From: Serratia sp. FDAARGOS_506
GTDB taxonomy: Bacteria > Pseudomonadota > Gammaproteobacteria > Enterobacterales > Enterobacteriaceae
Reading direction: 5' to 3'
DNA: 64,000 nt
Assembly (NCBI RefSeq): GCF_003812745.1
Contig: NZ_CP033831.1
Location: 1 to 64,000, forward strand
In this document: piece by piece, positions 1 through 8,184 of the stretch
How the letters are laid out: each line of letters opens with the position of its first letter
Position numbering within the stretch: the first letter of the stretch is position 1
Position numbers and translations under genes: made by a program
Notes under the pieces: generated by a model
Told to the model about the DNA's origin: nothing
The model's database searches: none
Seen by the model: only the letters and a program-made list of their open reading frames with translations

Positions 1-1
1 C

Positions 2-595
2 AACGCGCTCATCGCCGCCAACATTCCGGTGGTGGAGATCGGCGCCGTGCGCGCCGATCCGATCGACATGAGCATCGGCATCGACTATGTGGCGGCCATG
101 TATCAGCTGACGCAAACGGTGATCGCCAGCGGCTATCAGAACATCGGGCTGCTGTGCGCCAACCAGGAACAGTGGATCTTCCAGCAGCACCTGCAGGGCT
201 GGCACAAGGCGCTGCTGCGCAATCATATGTCGCCGCATCGAGTGATCAACGCCGCGCAGCCTGCCAGCTTCAGCACCGGCGCGCAGCAGCTGCCGGAATT
301 CTTGCTGGCCTGGCCGGAGCTGGACGCGCTGGTGTGCGCCTCGGACGAACTGGCCGGCGGCGCGCTGTATGAATGCCAGCGGCGGCGCATCAAGGTGCCG
401 GACAATCTGGCGGTGGTGGGGTTCGGCAACAGCGAGTTCAGCCGGGTCTGCCAGCCGCCGCTGACCACCATGACCATTCCACATCGCGACATCGGCATTC
501 AGGCCGGCCAGGCGCTGCTGGCGCGGCTGAATGACCAGCCCTGGCAGCCGGCAGGCTCCCTGCCCGCCACGCTGTGCCGCCGCGACAGCTGCTGA
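2..595 (+). CDS. LacI/GalR-family transcriptional regulator, C-terminal part (5' truncated by window edge)
   Basis: The frame is open from base 2, so the DNA-binding N terminus lies outside the window. The visible ~197 residues are the periplasmic-binding-protein-like effector domain of a LacI-type repressor: an IPVVEIG strand, the core strands around NIGLLC, an ALVCASDELAGGALYECQRR segment and a VPDNLAVVGFGNSEFSR strand, ending with the usual IGIQAGQALLARL helix. The last segments resemble the gluconate repressor GntR more than LacI itself, so a sugar-acid ligand is possible, but this is inference. It converges on yfcD across a bidirectional hairpin terminator. E. coli has no such gene beside yfcD. 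Confidence 0.85.
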   Translation, partial: NALIAANIPVVEIGAVRADPIDMSIGIDYVAAMYQLTQTVIASGYQNIGLLCANQEQWIFQQHLQGWHKALLRNHMSPHRVINAAQPASFSTGAQQLPEFLLAWPELDALVCASDELAGGALYECQRRRIKVPDNLAVVGFGNSEFSRVCQPPLTTMTIPHRDIGIQAGQALLARLNDQPWQPAGSLPATLCRRDSC

Positions 596-605
596 ATCCG
601 CGCCA

Positions 606-636
606 TAAAAAAAGCCGGTCGATGACCGGCTTTCTC
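606..636. terminator. Bidirectional hairpin terminator between the LacI-type gene and yfcD
   Basis: AAAGCCGGTC and GACCGGCTTT (611-633) form a 10-bp stem with loop GAT. It is flanked by an A-run on the left and Ts on the right, so it can end transcription from both sides, as fits convergent genes. Confidence 0.85.
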
Positions 637-649
637 ACGCGTTGGCGTC

Positions 650-1195
650 TCAGTGATTGTCGAGCGGCTTACCGTAATCCTGTTCGTTGTTGCGCGTCAG
701 CCACAGCGACAGCGCCTTCAGCGAATCCGGGGTAAACTCGTCGCAGCGCGCGGTGATCTCTTCCGGCGTCAGCCAGCACACCTCGGCCACTTCTTCTTCC
801 TGCAGCGCGAACGGGCCGTGCGATACGCAGCTGAACAGCGCGCCCCACACCCGGCACTGCTCTTCTTCGAAGTAGAACAGACCGTGTTCGGCGAAAGGCA
901 CGCCGGCGATGCCCAGCTCTTCTTCCGCCTCGCGGCGCGCCGAATCCAGCACGTTTTCACCGCTTTGCACTACGCCACCCGCCGTTGCGTCTAACCAGCC
1001 CGGGTAGAAGTCCTTGATCTCGGTGCGACGCTGCACCAGAATTTTTCCCATCCCATCATGCACCACAATATAGGTAGCACGATGGCGCAGCCGCTCCGCC
1101 CGCATCTGTTGACGACTGGATTGAGCAATCACCTCGTTTTGCTCGTCGACGATATCAACCCATTCGGTATCTGCAGCCTGACCCTGTTCCGCCAT
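650..1195 (-). CDS. yfcD: Nudix hydrolase YfcD
   Basis: A 181-residue protein nearly collinear with E. coli YfcD (about 180 aa). The Nudix box lies near residues 73-96: GGVVQSGE, then REAEEELGI, which supplies the metal-binding REXXEE residues. The N terminus ([12 protein letters not shown]) resembles isopentenyl-diphosphate isomerase-like Nudix proteins. The family hydrolyses nucleoside diphosphates linked to a further group; the physiological substrate of YfcD is not established. It is a single cytoplasmic gene transcribed away from yfcE's end. Confidence 0.93.
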   Translation of the reverse strand: MAEQGQAADTEWVDIVDEQNEVIAQSSRQQMRAERLRHRATYIVVHDGMGKILVQRRTEIKDFYPGWLDATAGGVVQSGENVLDSARREAEEELGIAGVPFAEHGLFYFEEEQCRVWGALFSCVSHGPFALQEEEVAEVCWLTPEEITARCDEFTPDSLKALSLWLTRNNEQDYGKPLDNH

Positions 1196-1294
1196 CCTCT
1201 AAAACCTTCTATTTTGGCGCGATGCATCCCGCGCGCTGGTTAATCAATGAGTGTTTTTCAAAGATTTTTATTGTGTGTGTATAAATTAGTGCGT

Positions 1295-1846
1295 TTAGCG
1301 TGTTAACGCCACCTCCGCGACGACCTTGCCGTCGTCGAGCGTCAGCACGCTCAAAGTGCCCCGATCCAACATGCCATAGCTGGCCGGAAAGCCCCCTTTA
1401 GGGATGCTGACCGAGCCCGGATTGAAGCAATAGATCTCACCCTGCCGCTCCGCCTGCGGCAGATGCGTATGGCCGTAGGCCAGGACGTCACCGCGGGATA
1501 ACGGCGGCAGTGCCGAGGGATGATAAAGGTGACCGTGGGTCAAAAACAATCGTCTTTTTTGCAGTAAAACCTGTTGCCAGGGCGTCTCGATGGGAAACGT
1601 CAGCAGCATCTGATCGACCTCGCTGTCACAATTGCCGCGAACGGCGATGATCTTGTCGCTATAGCGATTCAATCGTTCGGCAACCTGAGCGGGCTGATAC
1701 CCGGTCGGCAGCGCATTGCGCGGGCCGTGATTCAGCAAATCACCCAGAAGAATCAACCAGTCGGCGCCGTTTTGTGCGAACAATTCCAGCACACGTTCGG
1801 TAGCCGGCAGCGATCCATGGATATCCGAGGCGAACATCAGCTTCAT
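1295..1846 (-). CDS. yfcE: Metallophosphodiesterase YfcE
   Basis: A 183-residue calcineurin-like phosphoesterase matching YfcE in length. Metal-ligand motifs appear in family order: SDIHGS near residue 8, LGDLLNHG near 35, RGNCD near 72, LTHGH near 104 and YGHTH near 125. E. coli YfcE is a Mn-dependent phosphodiesterase active on model substrates, with no firm natural substrate. It lies upstream of yfcD on the same strand with about 100 bp between. The 233 bp between its start and yfcG hold the divergent promoters. Confidence 0.94.
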   Translation of the reverse strand: MKLMFASDIHGSLPATERVLELFAQNGADWLILLGDLLNHGPRNALPTGYQPAQVAERLNRYSDKIIAVRGNCDSEVDQMLLTFPIETPWQQVLLQKRRLFLTHGHLYHPSALPPLSRGDVLAYGHTHLPQAERQGEIYCFNPGSVSIPKGGFPASYGMLDRGTLSVLTLDDGKVVAEVALTR

Positions 1847-2079
1847 AACCTTGTCCTATAGAGGGAAATAAGCGCCATTTTACCGCGCCGCCGCCGTGCG
1901 GCAAACCGCCGACCGCCCCCGAGGAGAATTGTGATCCAACCGCGCAGATAGCATCGGACGAATCCCACATAGCCTGCTATCCTTAGCTGCTATTGTTGGA
2001 TCTCTGATATACCTTTGTGCGCGGCGAAGACCGCAGCAACGTGTAATGAATTACAGATCACCTTACCGCAGGAGGCAAC

Positions 2080-2709
2080 ATGATTGACCTGTATTACGCG
2101 CCTACTCCCAATGGTCACAAGATCACCTTGTTTTTGGAAGAGGTCGGCTTACCCTACCGTATCCATCGCGTAAACATCAGCGCCGGCGAGCAATTCAAAC
2201 CGGACTTTCTGAGCATTTCTCCCAACAACAAAATCCCGGCGATCGTCGATCAGCAACCGGTGGACGGCGGTGCGCCAATCAGCCTGTTCGAGTCCGGGGA
2301 GATCCTGCTGTATCTGGCGGAGAAGACCGGCAAGCTACTGAGCAAGGGCCTGCGCGAACGCGCCGCCACCCTGCAGTGGCTGTTCTGGCAGGTAGCCGGG
2401 TTCGGGCCGATGCTCGGGCAGAATCACCACTTCAACCACTACGCGCCGCAGCCGGTACCTTACGCCATCGAGCGCTACCAGCTGGAAACCAAACGGCTAT
2501 ATGGCGTGCTGGAAGCCGAACTGCAAAAACACCCGTACCTGGGCGGCGACAACTACAGCATCGCCGATATCGCCACCTACCCGTGGGTGGTGTCGCACCC
2601 GCGCCAGCGCATCGATCTGGCGGATTACCCGGCGGTGCGCAACTGGTTCGAACGCATCAGCAACCGCCCGGCGACCGAGCGCGCCTATAAGCTGGCCGAA
2701 CAGGGCTAA
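2080..2709 (+). CDS. yfcG: GST-like disulfide-bond oxidoreductase YfcG
   Basis: A 209-residue glutathione S-transferase-fold protein. The N-terminal thioredoxin-like half starts [18 protein letters not shown] and carries the glutathione-binding [12 protein letters not shown] and [11 protein letters not shown] stretches. The C-terminal helical half has [20 protein letters not shown]. These features are specific for YfcG, which reduces small disulfides using two bound glutathiones without a catalytic cysteine. The start has a textbook RBS (CAGGAGG, 2069-2075). E. coli has the paralogue yfcF next door; only one copy is present here. Confidence 0.94.
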   Translation: MIDLYYAPTPNGHKITLFLEEVGLPYRIHRVNISAGEQFKPDFLSISPNNKIPAIVDQQPVDGGAPISLFESGEILLYLAEKTGKLLSKGLRERAATLQWLFWQVAGFGPMLGQNHHFNHYAPQPVPYAIERYQLETKRLYGVLEAELQKHPYLGGDNYSIADIATYPWVVSHPRQRIDLADYPAVRNWFERISNRPATERAYKLAEQG

Positions 2710-2720
2710 GCCCGCCCCGC

Positions 2721-2742
2721 GACTCCCCGCCGCCGGGGAGTC
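2721..2742. terminator. Stem-loop after yfcG
   Basis: GACTCCCC and GGGGAGTC pair across a GCCGCC loop just after the yfcG stop. No clear U-tract follows, so it may be a weak terminator or an mRNA 3'-end stabiliser. Confidence 0.5.
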
Positions 2743-2819
2743 ATATCGCCCCTGCGTTATCATTTCCCTACTTTCCGTGTATTCTGAACGCCAATAATCA
2801 GACCTATGGAGAATCTCTG

Positions 2820-3191
2820 ATGTCTTTCAGTCAACCCGACGCCGTTATTCGCATTAAAAATCTGCGGTTGCGCACGTTCATCGGTATCAAGGAAGAAGAA
2901 ATCAACAACCGACAGGACGTCCTGATCAACGTGGTGATCCACTACCCGGCGGACAAGGCGCGCAACAGCGAAGACATCGCCGACGCGCTCAACTACCGCA
3001 CCATCACCAAAGCGATCATCCGCCATGTGGAAGATAACCGTTTCGCGCTGCTGGAAAAATTAACGCAGGATGTGCTCGATATCGTAAAAGAACACGCCTG
3101 GGTGACCTATGCTGAAGTGGAGATAGATAAACTTCTGGCCCTGCGCTACGCCGATTCGGTCTCCATGACCATGAGCTACCGCCGGGGCTGA
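2820..3191 (+). CDS. folX: Dihydroneopterin triphosphate 2'-epimerase FolX
   Basis: A 123-residue protein of the FolB/FolX tunnelling fold. It contains the near-invariant [22 protein letters not shown] and [20 protein letters not shown] stretches (each quoted only in part of its conserved run). FolX epimerises dihydroneopterin triphosphate to the monapterin form in the tetrahydromonapterin pathway. The RBS AUGGAGAAU precedes the start. yfcH follows after 16 bp, so the two are probably one transcript, as in E. coli. Confidence 0.95.
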   Translation: MSFSQPDAVIRIKNLRLRTFIGIKEEEINNRQDVLINVVIHYPADKARNSEDIADALNYRTITKAIIRHVEDNRFALLEKLTQDVLDIVKEHAWVTYAEVEIDKLLALRYADSVSMTMSYRRG

Positions 3192-3207
3192 CTCAGGGAG
3201 GTCGACC

Positions 3208-4122
3208 ATGCGGATCCTGATCACCGGCGCAACGGGATTGATAGGCAGCAGCCTGACGGCAAGGCTGTTGGCGCTTTCTCACCATATTACGGTGCTGACA
3301 CGAGACGAACAGCGAGCCCGGGCCAGGCTGGGCGACCAGCCACGCTATTGGCAAACGCTGGACGACCGGCAGTCGCTGGATGATTTCGATGCGGTGATCA
3401 ATCTGGCCGGCGAACCTATCGCCGACAAGCGCTGGAGCCCGCAGCAGAAAGAACGGCTGTGCCGCAGCCGCTGGGATCTGACCGAGAGGTTGGCGAAACT
3501 TATCAAGGCCGGTAGCACGCCACCCGGCGTGCTGATTTCCGGTTCAGCCGTCGGCTACTACGGCGATCAGGGGCAGGCGGTAGTGACCGAAGAGGAGCCG
3601 CCGCACGACGAATTCACCCATCAGCTGTGCCAACGCTGGGAAGCGCTGGCGCTGCAGGCGCAGAGCGACGCCACCCGCGTCTGTCTGCTGCGCACCGGCG
3701 TAGTGCTGGCGCCACAGGGCGGCGCGCTGGCTAAAATGCTGCCGCCGTTCCGCTTCGGGCTGGGCGGCCCGATCGGCGACGGCCGCCAATACCTGCCGTG
3801 GATCCATCTCGAAGATATGATCAACGGCATTATTTATCTGCTGGATCACGCCACCCTGGCCGGACCGTTCAACATGGTCGCTCCCTACCCGGTGCATAAC
3901 GAGCAGTTCGCCGCCCAATTGGCCAACGTGCTCGATCGCCCGGCGTTTCTGCGGGTGCCTGCGTTTGTCATGCGGTTGTTGATGGGGGAAGCGGCAGTAC
4001 TGGTACTCGGCGGCCAGCGGGCGGTGCCGAAGCGGCTGGAGGAGGCCGGCTTCCACTTCCTTTATCTGGAGCTGGAACAGGCACTGGATGACGTTCTCAA
4101 TCAGCGGGCCGAAGCCCGCTGA
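3208..4122 (+). CDS. yfcH: SDR-type epimerase family protein YfcH
   Basis: A 304-residue member of the extended short-chain dehydrogenase TIGR01777 group. The N-terminal [10 protein letters not shown] is the Rossmann nucleotide-binding loop; [13 protein letters not shown] and [10 protein letters not shown] are hallmarks of this subfamily; [16 protein letters not shown] follows near residue 200. Its substrate is unknown. It follows folX by 16 bp on the same transcript. The final codons and stop lie inside a 10-bp stem-loop at 4100-4123. Confidence 0.92.
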   Translation: MRILITGATGLIGSSLTARLLALSHHITVLTRDEQRARARLGDQPRYWQTLDDRQSLDDFDAVINLAGEPIADKRWSPQQKERLCRSRWDLTERLAKLIKAGSTPPGVLISGSAVGYYGDQGQAVVTEEEPPHDEFTHQLCQRWEALALQAQSDATRVCLLRTGVVLAPQGGALAKMLPPFRFGLGGPIGDGRQYLPWIHLEDMINGIIYLLDHATLAGPFNMVAPYPVHNEQFAAQLANVLDRPAFLRVPAFVMRLLMGEAAVLVLGGQRAVPKRLEEAGFHFLYLELEQALDDVLNQRAEAR

Positions 4123-4123
4123 T
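4100..4123. terminator. 10-bp stem-loop spanning the yfcH stop codon, between convergent yfcH and hisP
   Basis: ATCAGCGGGC and GCCCGCTGAT pair perfectly around a CGAA tetraloop. The structure includes the last codons and TGA of yfcH. There is no T-run on either side, so it is probably a boundary/stabilising hairpin rather than a classical terminator. Confidence 0.6.
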
Positions 4124-4129
4124 CTGAGG

Positions 4130-4903
4130 TTACTTCAACGCGCCGGACAGAAACTGCTGCAGACGCGGGCTTTTGGGGTTGCCGAACAGCTCGGCCGGCG
4201 GCCCCTGCTCTTCAATCAACCCTTTGTGCAGGAAAATCACGTGATTGGAAACGTGGCGCGCAAACTCCATTTCGTGCGTCACCACCACCATGGTTTTCCC
4301 CTCCTCCGCCAACTTCTGCATAATGCGCAGCACCTCGCCTACCAGCTCGGGATCCAGCGCCGACGTCGGTTCGTCAAACAGTAGCACTTCCGGTTCCATC
4401 GCCAACGCGCGGGCGATAGAAACACGTTGCTGCTGCCCACCCGACAGATGTACCGGGTATTTGCCGCGCGCCCGCTCATCGATGCCCACTTTATCCAGGT
4501 AGCGCACCGCGCGATCGTGCGCTTCAGCCTTGCTCAGCCCCAGTACCTGCACCGGCGCTTCCATCACGTTCTCGAGCACCGTCATGTGGCTCCACAGGTT
4601 GAAATGCTGGAACACCATGGTCAGGCGGGTGCGCAGCAGCTGCAGCTGCTTCTTGTCGAACACCTTCAGCTGGCCGTCTTTGTCGCGCACCATGCGAATG
4701 TCTTCGCTGTTCAGGCTGATCGAGCCTTCGCTCGGTTTTTCGAGGAAGTTGATGCAGCGCAGAAAGGTGCTTTTGCCGGAGCCGGAGGAGCCGATGATGC
4801 TGATCACATCCCCGGCGTTGGCCGCCAGCGAGACGCCCTTCAGCACTTCGTGGTCGCCATAGCGTTTATGCAGTTCCGTGACGGCTAATTTATTCTCAGA
4901 CAT
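4130..4903 (-). CDS. hisP: Histidine ABC transporter ATPase HisP
   Basis: A 257-residue polar amino-acid ABC ATPase. It shows Walker A GSSGSGKST near residue 40, the Q-loop near QHFNLW, the signature LSGGQQQR near 155, Walker B VLLFDEP and the switch VVTHEM. It powers histidine import with the HisQM membrane pair and HisJ. The start at 4903 (MSENKL) is chosen over 4921 because it matches the E. coli start and has a GGAAG RBS 8 bp upstream. It follows hisM with about 20 bp between. Confidence 0.96.
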   Translation of the reverse strand: MSENKLAVTELHKRYGDHEVLKGVSLAANAGDVISIIGSSGSGKSTFLRCINFLEKPSEGSISLNSEDIRMVRDKDGQLKVFDKKQLQLLRTRLTMVFQHFNLWSHMTVLENVMEAPVQVLGLSKAEAHDRAVRYLDKVGIDERARGKYPVHLSGGQQQRVSIARALAMEPEVLLFDEPTSALDPELVGEVLRIMQKLAEEGKTMVVVTHEMEFARHVSNHVIFLHKGLIEEQGPPAELFGNPKSPRLQQFLSGALK

Positions 4904-4924
4904 GGTTTTTCTTCCCGTCATTTA

Positions 4925-5629
4925 TCAGTGACTAACGTGTGCCATCCAGCGTCTTTCAGCCTTGCGGAACAGGCTGATTAACACGTAGGAGATGATCAGG
5001 TACAGCACCGCCGCGATGCCGAAGGCATAAAACGGCTGATAGGTCGCGGCGTTGATGTCGCGCGCGATCTTCAGCAGATCCGGCACGGTGGCGGTAAACG
5101 CCAGCGCGGTGGAGTGCAGCATCAGGATCACTTCGTTGCTGTAAGCCGGCAGCGCGGTGCGCAGCGCCGAAGGCAAAATGATGCAGCGATACATCTTGAA
5201 GCGCGAGAAACCGTAGGCGTTGGCGGCCTCGATTTCACCGTGCGGCACCGAGCGGATCGCCCCGGCGAAGATCTCGGTGGTATAGGCGCAGGTGTTGAGC
5301 GTCAGCGCCAGGATGGTGCAGTTGAGCCCGCTGCGGAAGAACGCGTTGAGAAACTCGCTGCCGCGCACGATCTCAAGGCTGTACATGCCGGAGTAGAACA
5401 CCAGCAGCTGTACGTACAGCGGCGTCCCGCGAAACACATAGGTATAGAGCCACACCGGGAAACGTACCCAGCGGATGGAAGAGACGCGCGCCACCGCCAT
5501 CGGGATCGCCAGCAGCCCGCCCATTACCACCGAGGCGATCAGCAGCCACAGCGTTACCGCCACGCCGGTGAAGCGGTAGCCGTCGCTCCACAGCAGCGAC
5601 TGCCAATACTGTTGCAGGATATCGATCAT
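4925..5629 (-). CDS. hisM: Histidine ABC transporter permease HisM
   Basis: A 234-residue membrane protein of the His/Glu/Gln/Arg/opine permease family with about five transmembrane segments. The cytoplasmic EAA loop (EIEAANAYGFSRFKMYR) near residue 150 contacts HisP. It matches HisM by features such as YVFRGTPLYVQLLVFYSG. Its start overlaps the end of hisQ by 4 nt (ATGA), so the two are translationally coupled and expected in equal amounts. Confidence 0.96.
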   Translation of the reverse strand: MIDILQQYWQSLLWSDGYRFTGVAVTLWLLIASVVMGGLLAIPMAVARVSSIRWVRFPVWLYTYVFRGTPLYVQLLVFYSGMYSLEIVRGSEFLNAFFRSGLNCTILALTLNTCAYTTEIFAGAIRSVPHGEIEAANAYGFSRFKMYRCIILPSALRTALPAYSNEVILMLHSTALAFTATVPDLLKIARDINAATYQPFYAFGIAAVLYLIISYVLISLFRKAERRWMAHVSH

Positions 5630-6312
5630 AATTCGGCCCTCTTGACGCCCAGTGAGTAACGCCGTTCAAGCCACAGCAGCACGCCGTTGGAAACGGTAGT
5701 GAAGATCAGGTACACCACGCCGGCCACGATGGCGAAGAAGAACGGCTGATAGGTGCCTTTCCCCGCCAGCTGCGTGGCTTTCACCACGTCGTTCAGGCCG
5801 AGGATCGACACCAGCGCCGTCGCCTTCAGGATCACCTGCCAGTTGTTACCGATGCCCGGCAAGGCAAAACGCATCATCGCCGGGAACAAAATGCGCCGGA
5901 AGATCTGCGCGCCGCTGAAGCCGTAGGCCGTCGCGGCTTCGATCTGCCCTTTCGGCACCGCCAGATAGGCGCCGCGGAAGGTCTCGGTAAAATAAGCGCC
6001 ATAGATAAAGCCGAGGGTAATGATACCGGCGCCGAGCGGATCGATATCGATCTGCGCGAAGCCCAGCAGCGTGGTGATGTTGTTCAGCGCGATCTGCAAA
6101 CCGTAAAAGATCAGCAGCATCAGCACCAGATCGGGCACGCCGCGGATCAGCGTGGTATAGGCGCCGAACAGACCGGAGATAAAGGGGTTATGGGACAGTT
6201 TGCCACCGGCGCCGATCAGACCGATCACCACCGCCAGCACCACGGAACTGAGGGCCAGCTCCAGCGTCACCAGAGCCCCCTCGAAAATCAGTTGGGAATA
6301 GCCTTGCAGCAT
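5626..6312 (-). CDS. hisQ: Histidine ABC transporter permease HisQ
   Basis: A 228-residue partner of HisM, same fold: TM segments around VTLELALSSVVLAVVIGLI and VYLIFTTVSNGVLL, and an EAA loop IEAATAYGFSGAQIFRR near residue 140. The IRGVPDLVLMLLIFYGLQIAL run is diagnostic of HisQ. It is second in hisJQMP, separated from hisJ by 82 bp that hold a GC-rich stem-loop. That arrangement lets hisJ be made in excess over the membrane components. Confidence 0.96.
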   Translation of the reverse strand: MLQGYSQLIFEGALVTLELALSSVVLAVVIGLIGAGGKLSHNPFISGLFGAYTTLIRGVPDLVLMLLIFYGLQIALNNITTLLGFAQIDIDPLGAGIITLGFIYGAYFTETFRGAYLAVPKGQIEAATAYGFSGAQIFRRILFPAMMRFALPGIGNNWQVILKATALVSILGLNDVVKATQLAGKGTYQPFFFAIVAGVVYLIFTTVSNGVLLWLERRYSLGVKRAEL

Positions 6313-6346
6313 CTACTTCACCCTGTGGTCTAGGATCCGAACCATC

Positions 6347-6366
6347 GGGGCCGGCGCACCGGCCCC
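6347..6366 (-). repeat. hisJ-hisQ intercistronic stem-loop
   Basis: GGGGCCGG and CCGGCCCC pair around a CGCA tetraloop. No U-tract follows on the coding strand. By analogy with the REP element between hisJ and hisQ in Salmonella, it probably stabilises upstream hisJ mRNA. That role is inference. Confidence 0.6.
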
Positions 6367-6394
6367 GCAGTCACAGCATGGAACGGGAAGCGGA

Positions 6395-7177
6395 TCACCC
6401 GCCGTAGACGTCAAAGTCGAAGTACTTTTTCGCGTATTTGTCGTAGGTGCCGTCTTTACGCATCTCGGCGAAGGCTTTGTCCAGCGCCGCTTTCAGCTCG
6501 GTATCGGTCTTGCGCAGCCCCATGCCGGTGCCAACGCCGAAGAACTTGTCATCCTTCACCGACTCGCCGGCGAACGCATAGTCTTTACCCGGCGGCTGTT
6601 TCAGGAAGCCGTCGCTGCCCGCCACTTCATCCTGGAAGGCGGCGTCGATACGGCCGGAGGCCAGGTCGGCATAAGCCAGATCCTGGTTCTGGTAAGGCAC
6701 AACGGTCACCCCCTTCGGCTGCCACATGGCGTTGGCGTAGGCTTCCTGGGTGGTGCCCTGCAGGACGCCCACGCTCTTGCCTTTCAGCGCTTCGGCGGTC
6801 GGCAGCAGCTTGGAGCCCTTCGGCGCGATCAGACGCGCGTTGGCGGCATACAACTTGTCGGTAAAGGCGATTTCCTGCTGGCGTTTTTCAGTGATGGACA
6901 GCGAAGAGATGATGGCGTCGATCTTCTTCGCCTTGAGGGATGGGATCAGCGCGTCGAAGTCGCTCTCCACGAAGGTACATTGGGTATTGATGCGTTTGCA
7001 CAGCTCTTTGGCCAAATCGATGTCAAAGCCGACCAGCTCGCCTTTGGCGTTTTTGGATTCAAACGGCGCGTAAGTCGGATCGGTGCCAATCTTCAGCGTG
7101 GAAGGAATGGCGGCAAAGGCGCTGCTGGCGGCGCTCAAAGCCAGAACTAACGGCAAAATCAAAACCCGCTTTTTCAT
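6395..7177 (-). CDS. hisJ: Periplasmic histidine-binding protein HisJ
   Basis: A 260-residue type-2 solute-binding protein, the same length as E. coli HisJ. A signal peptide ([22 protein letters not shown]) precedes a mature start AIPSTLKIG. Ligand-contact stretches are present: [24 protein letters not shown] and [10 protein letters not shown]; it ends FDFDVYGG exactly as HisJ does. It delivers L-histidine (and probably Lys/Arg/Orn weakly) to HisQMP. The paralogue argT, next to hisJ in E. coli and Salmonella, is missing, and the upstream region carries a sigma-54-type promoter. Confidence 0.95.
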   Translation of the reverse strand: MKKRVLILPLVLALSAASSAFAAIPSTLKIGTDPTYAPFESKNAKGELVGFDIDLAKELCKRINTQCTFVESDFDALIPSLKAKKIDAIISSLSITEKRQQEIAFTDKLYAANARLIAPKGSKLLPTAEALKGKSVGVLQGTTQEAYANAMWQPKGVTVVPYQNQDLAYADLASGRIDAAFQDEVAGSDGFLKQPPGKDYAFAGESVKDDKFFGVGTGMGLRKTDTELKAALDKAFAEMRKDGTYDKYAKKYFDFDVYGG

Positions 7178-7480
7178 AAATTACCCTCAAATTGATTTTT
7201 TTGATGCCACTACGGGCATTACTTTCCCCACCAAATCAATTTGCAGTAATCGTGCCACATTAGGTGCTACGGGCGGAGGGAACGGCTCCGGCCTTCACAA
7301 TACTGTTTCCTGGGACGATAACCGCAAAATTAAGTCGGCCGGTCGGGGCCGCGCCACTGGCAGCCGCGACAAGGCGGCGCCATGAAACAGTGAGCGTGAT
7401 GAAGTGGGATCATTATGGTGCATACTCCGCCCTAATTCAGTGCGGTGTTGCACAAATGTACCAATTTAGGGATAAAACTG
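7178..7480. other. 303-bp hisJ-ubiX intergenic region
   Basis: This spacer is the control region of hisJ. It holds the sigma-54 promoter at 7242-7257 and possible enhancer half-sites at 7416-7422 and 7449-7465. No credible open reading frame, argT remnant or strong terminator for ubiX was seen in it. Confidence 0.6.
7242..7257 (-). promoter_or_regulatory. Sigma-54-type promoter upstream of hisJ
   Basis: On the minus strand the bases read TGGCACG-ATTA-CTGCA. This matches the consensus TGGCACG-N4-TTGCA at all but one position, with correct GG-to-GC spacing. The predicted start is near 7231, leaving a ~54-nt leader before hisJ. This predicts NtrC/nitrogen control. A TGGTGCA half-site at 7416-7422 and a TGCAC half-site at 7449-7453 may mark weak NtrC enhancer sites. 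Confidence 0.75.
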
Positions 7481-8053
7481 TTAATTCACACCCTGCCAGC
7501 GGGTGAACAGATCGGTCGGGAGTTCGATATCAAACTGGTCGATCACCCGATTGACGGTCTGATCGATGATGTCTTCCACGCTTTTCGGCTGGTGGTAAAA
7601 CGCCGGCACCGGCGGCATGATCACCGCTCCCATCTCCGCTGCCTGGGTCATCAGCCGCAGGTGCCCCAGATGCAACGGCGTTTCCCGCACGCACAGCACC
7701 AAACGGCGGCGCTCTTTGAGCACCACGTCGGCGGCGCGAGTCAGCAGGCCGTCGCTGTAGCTGTTGACGATGCCGGACAGGGTTTTGATCGAGCAGGGCA
7801 GGATCGCCATGCCCAGAGTCTTGAAGGAGCCGGAGGAGATGCCGGCGGCGATGTCGCGCGCATCGTGCACTACATCGGCCAGCGCCTGCACTTCACGCAG
7901 GCTGTACGGGGTTTCCAGCGCCAGCGTCTGTCTTGCCGCGTTGCTCATCACCAAATGGGTTTCCACCTCTGCGACGTCGCGCAAAACCTGCAACAGGCGC
8001 ACGCCGTAGATAGCGCCGCTGGCGCCGGAAATGCCGATGATGAGTCGTTTCAT
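7481..8053 (-). CDS. ubiX: Flavin prenyltransferase UbiX
   Basis: A 190-residue flavoprotein; E. coli UbiX has 189. The N-terminal GISGASGAIYG is the FMN-binding loop, and LPCSIKTLSGI and CVRETPLHLGHLRLM are the conserved prenyl-phosphate/FMN contact regions. UbiX prenylates FMN to make the cofactor of the UbiD decarboxylase in ubiquinone synthesis. It lies downstream of purF on the same strand, separated by 131 bp that hold a large stem-loop. Confidence 0.96.
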   Translation of the reverse strand: MKRLIIGISGASGAIYGVRLLQVLRDVAEVETHLVMSNAARQTLALETPYSLREVQALADVVHDARDIAAGISSGSFKTLGMAILPCSIKTLSGIVNSYSDGLLTRAADVVLKERRRLVLCVRETPLHLGHLRLMTQAAEMGAVIMPPVPAFYHQPKSVEDIIDQTVNRVIDQFDIELPTDLFTRWQGVN

Positions 8054-8130
8054 GGAAAATGGCCTCTGCCGTAAAAAGTAAGATCAGGCAGACTTTGCCG
8101 CAATGGCGAGGGATAAGCAAGTCAGAGGAG

Positions 8131-8166
8131 CAAGGTGCACCGCCGCAGACGCGGCGATGCACCTTG
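8131..8166 (-). repeat. Long stem-loop between purF and ubiX
   Basis: CAAGGTGCA and TGCACCTTG (9 bp) continue after one mismatch into CGCCGC/GCGGCG (6 bp) around an AGAC loop. No U-tract follows. It is a strong RNA structure at the purF 3' end, likely a boundary or stabiliser. Confidence 0.6.
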
Positions 8167-8184
8167 AGGGATCAACGCAGGCGA

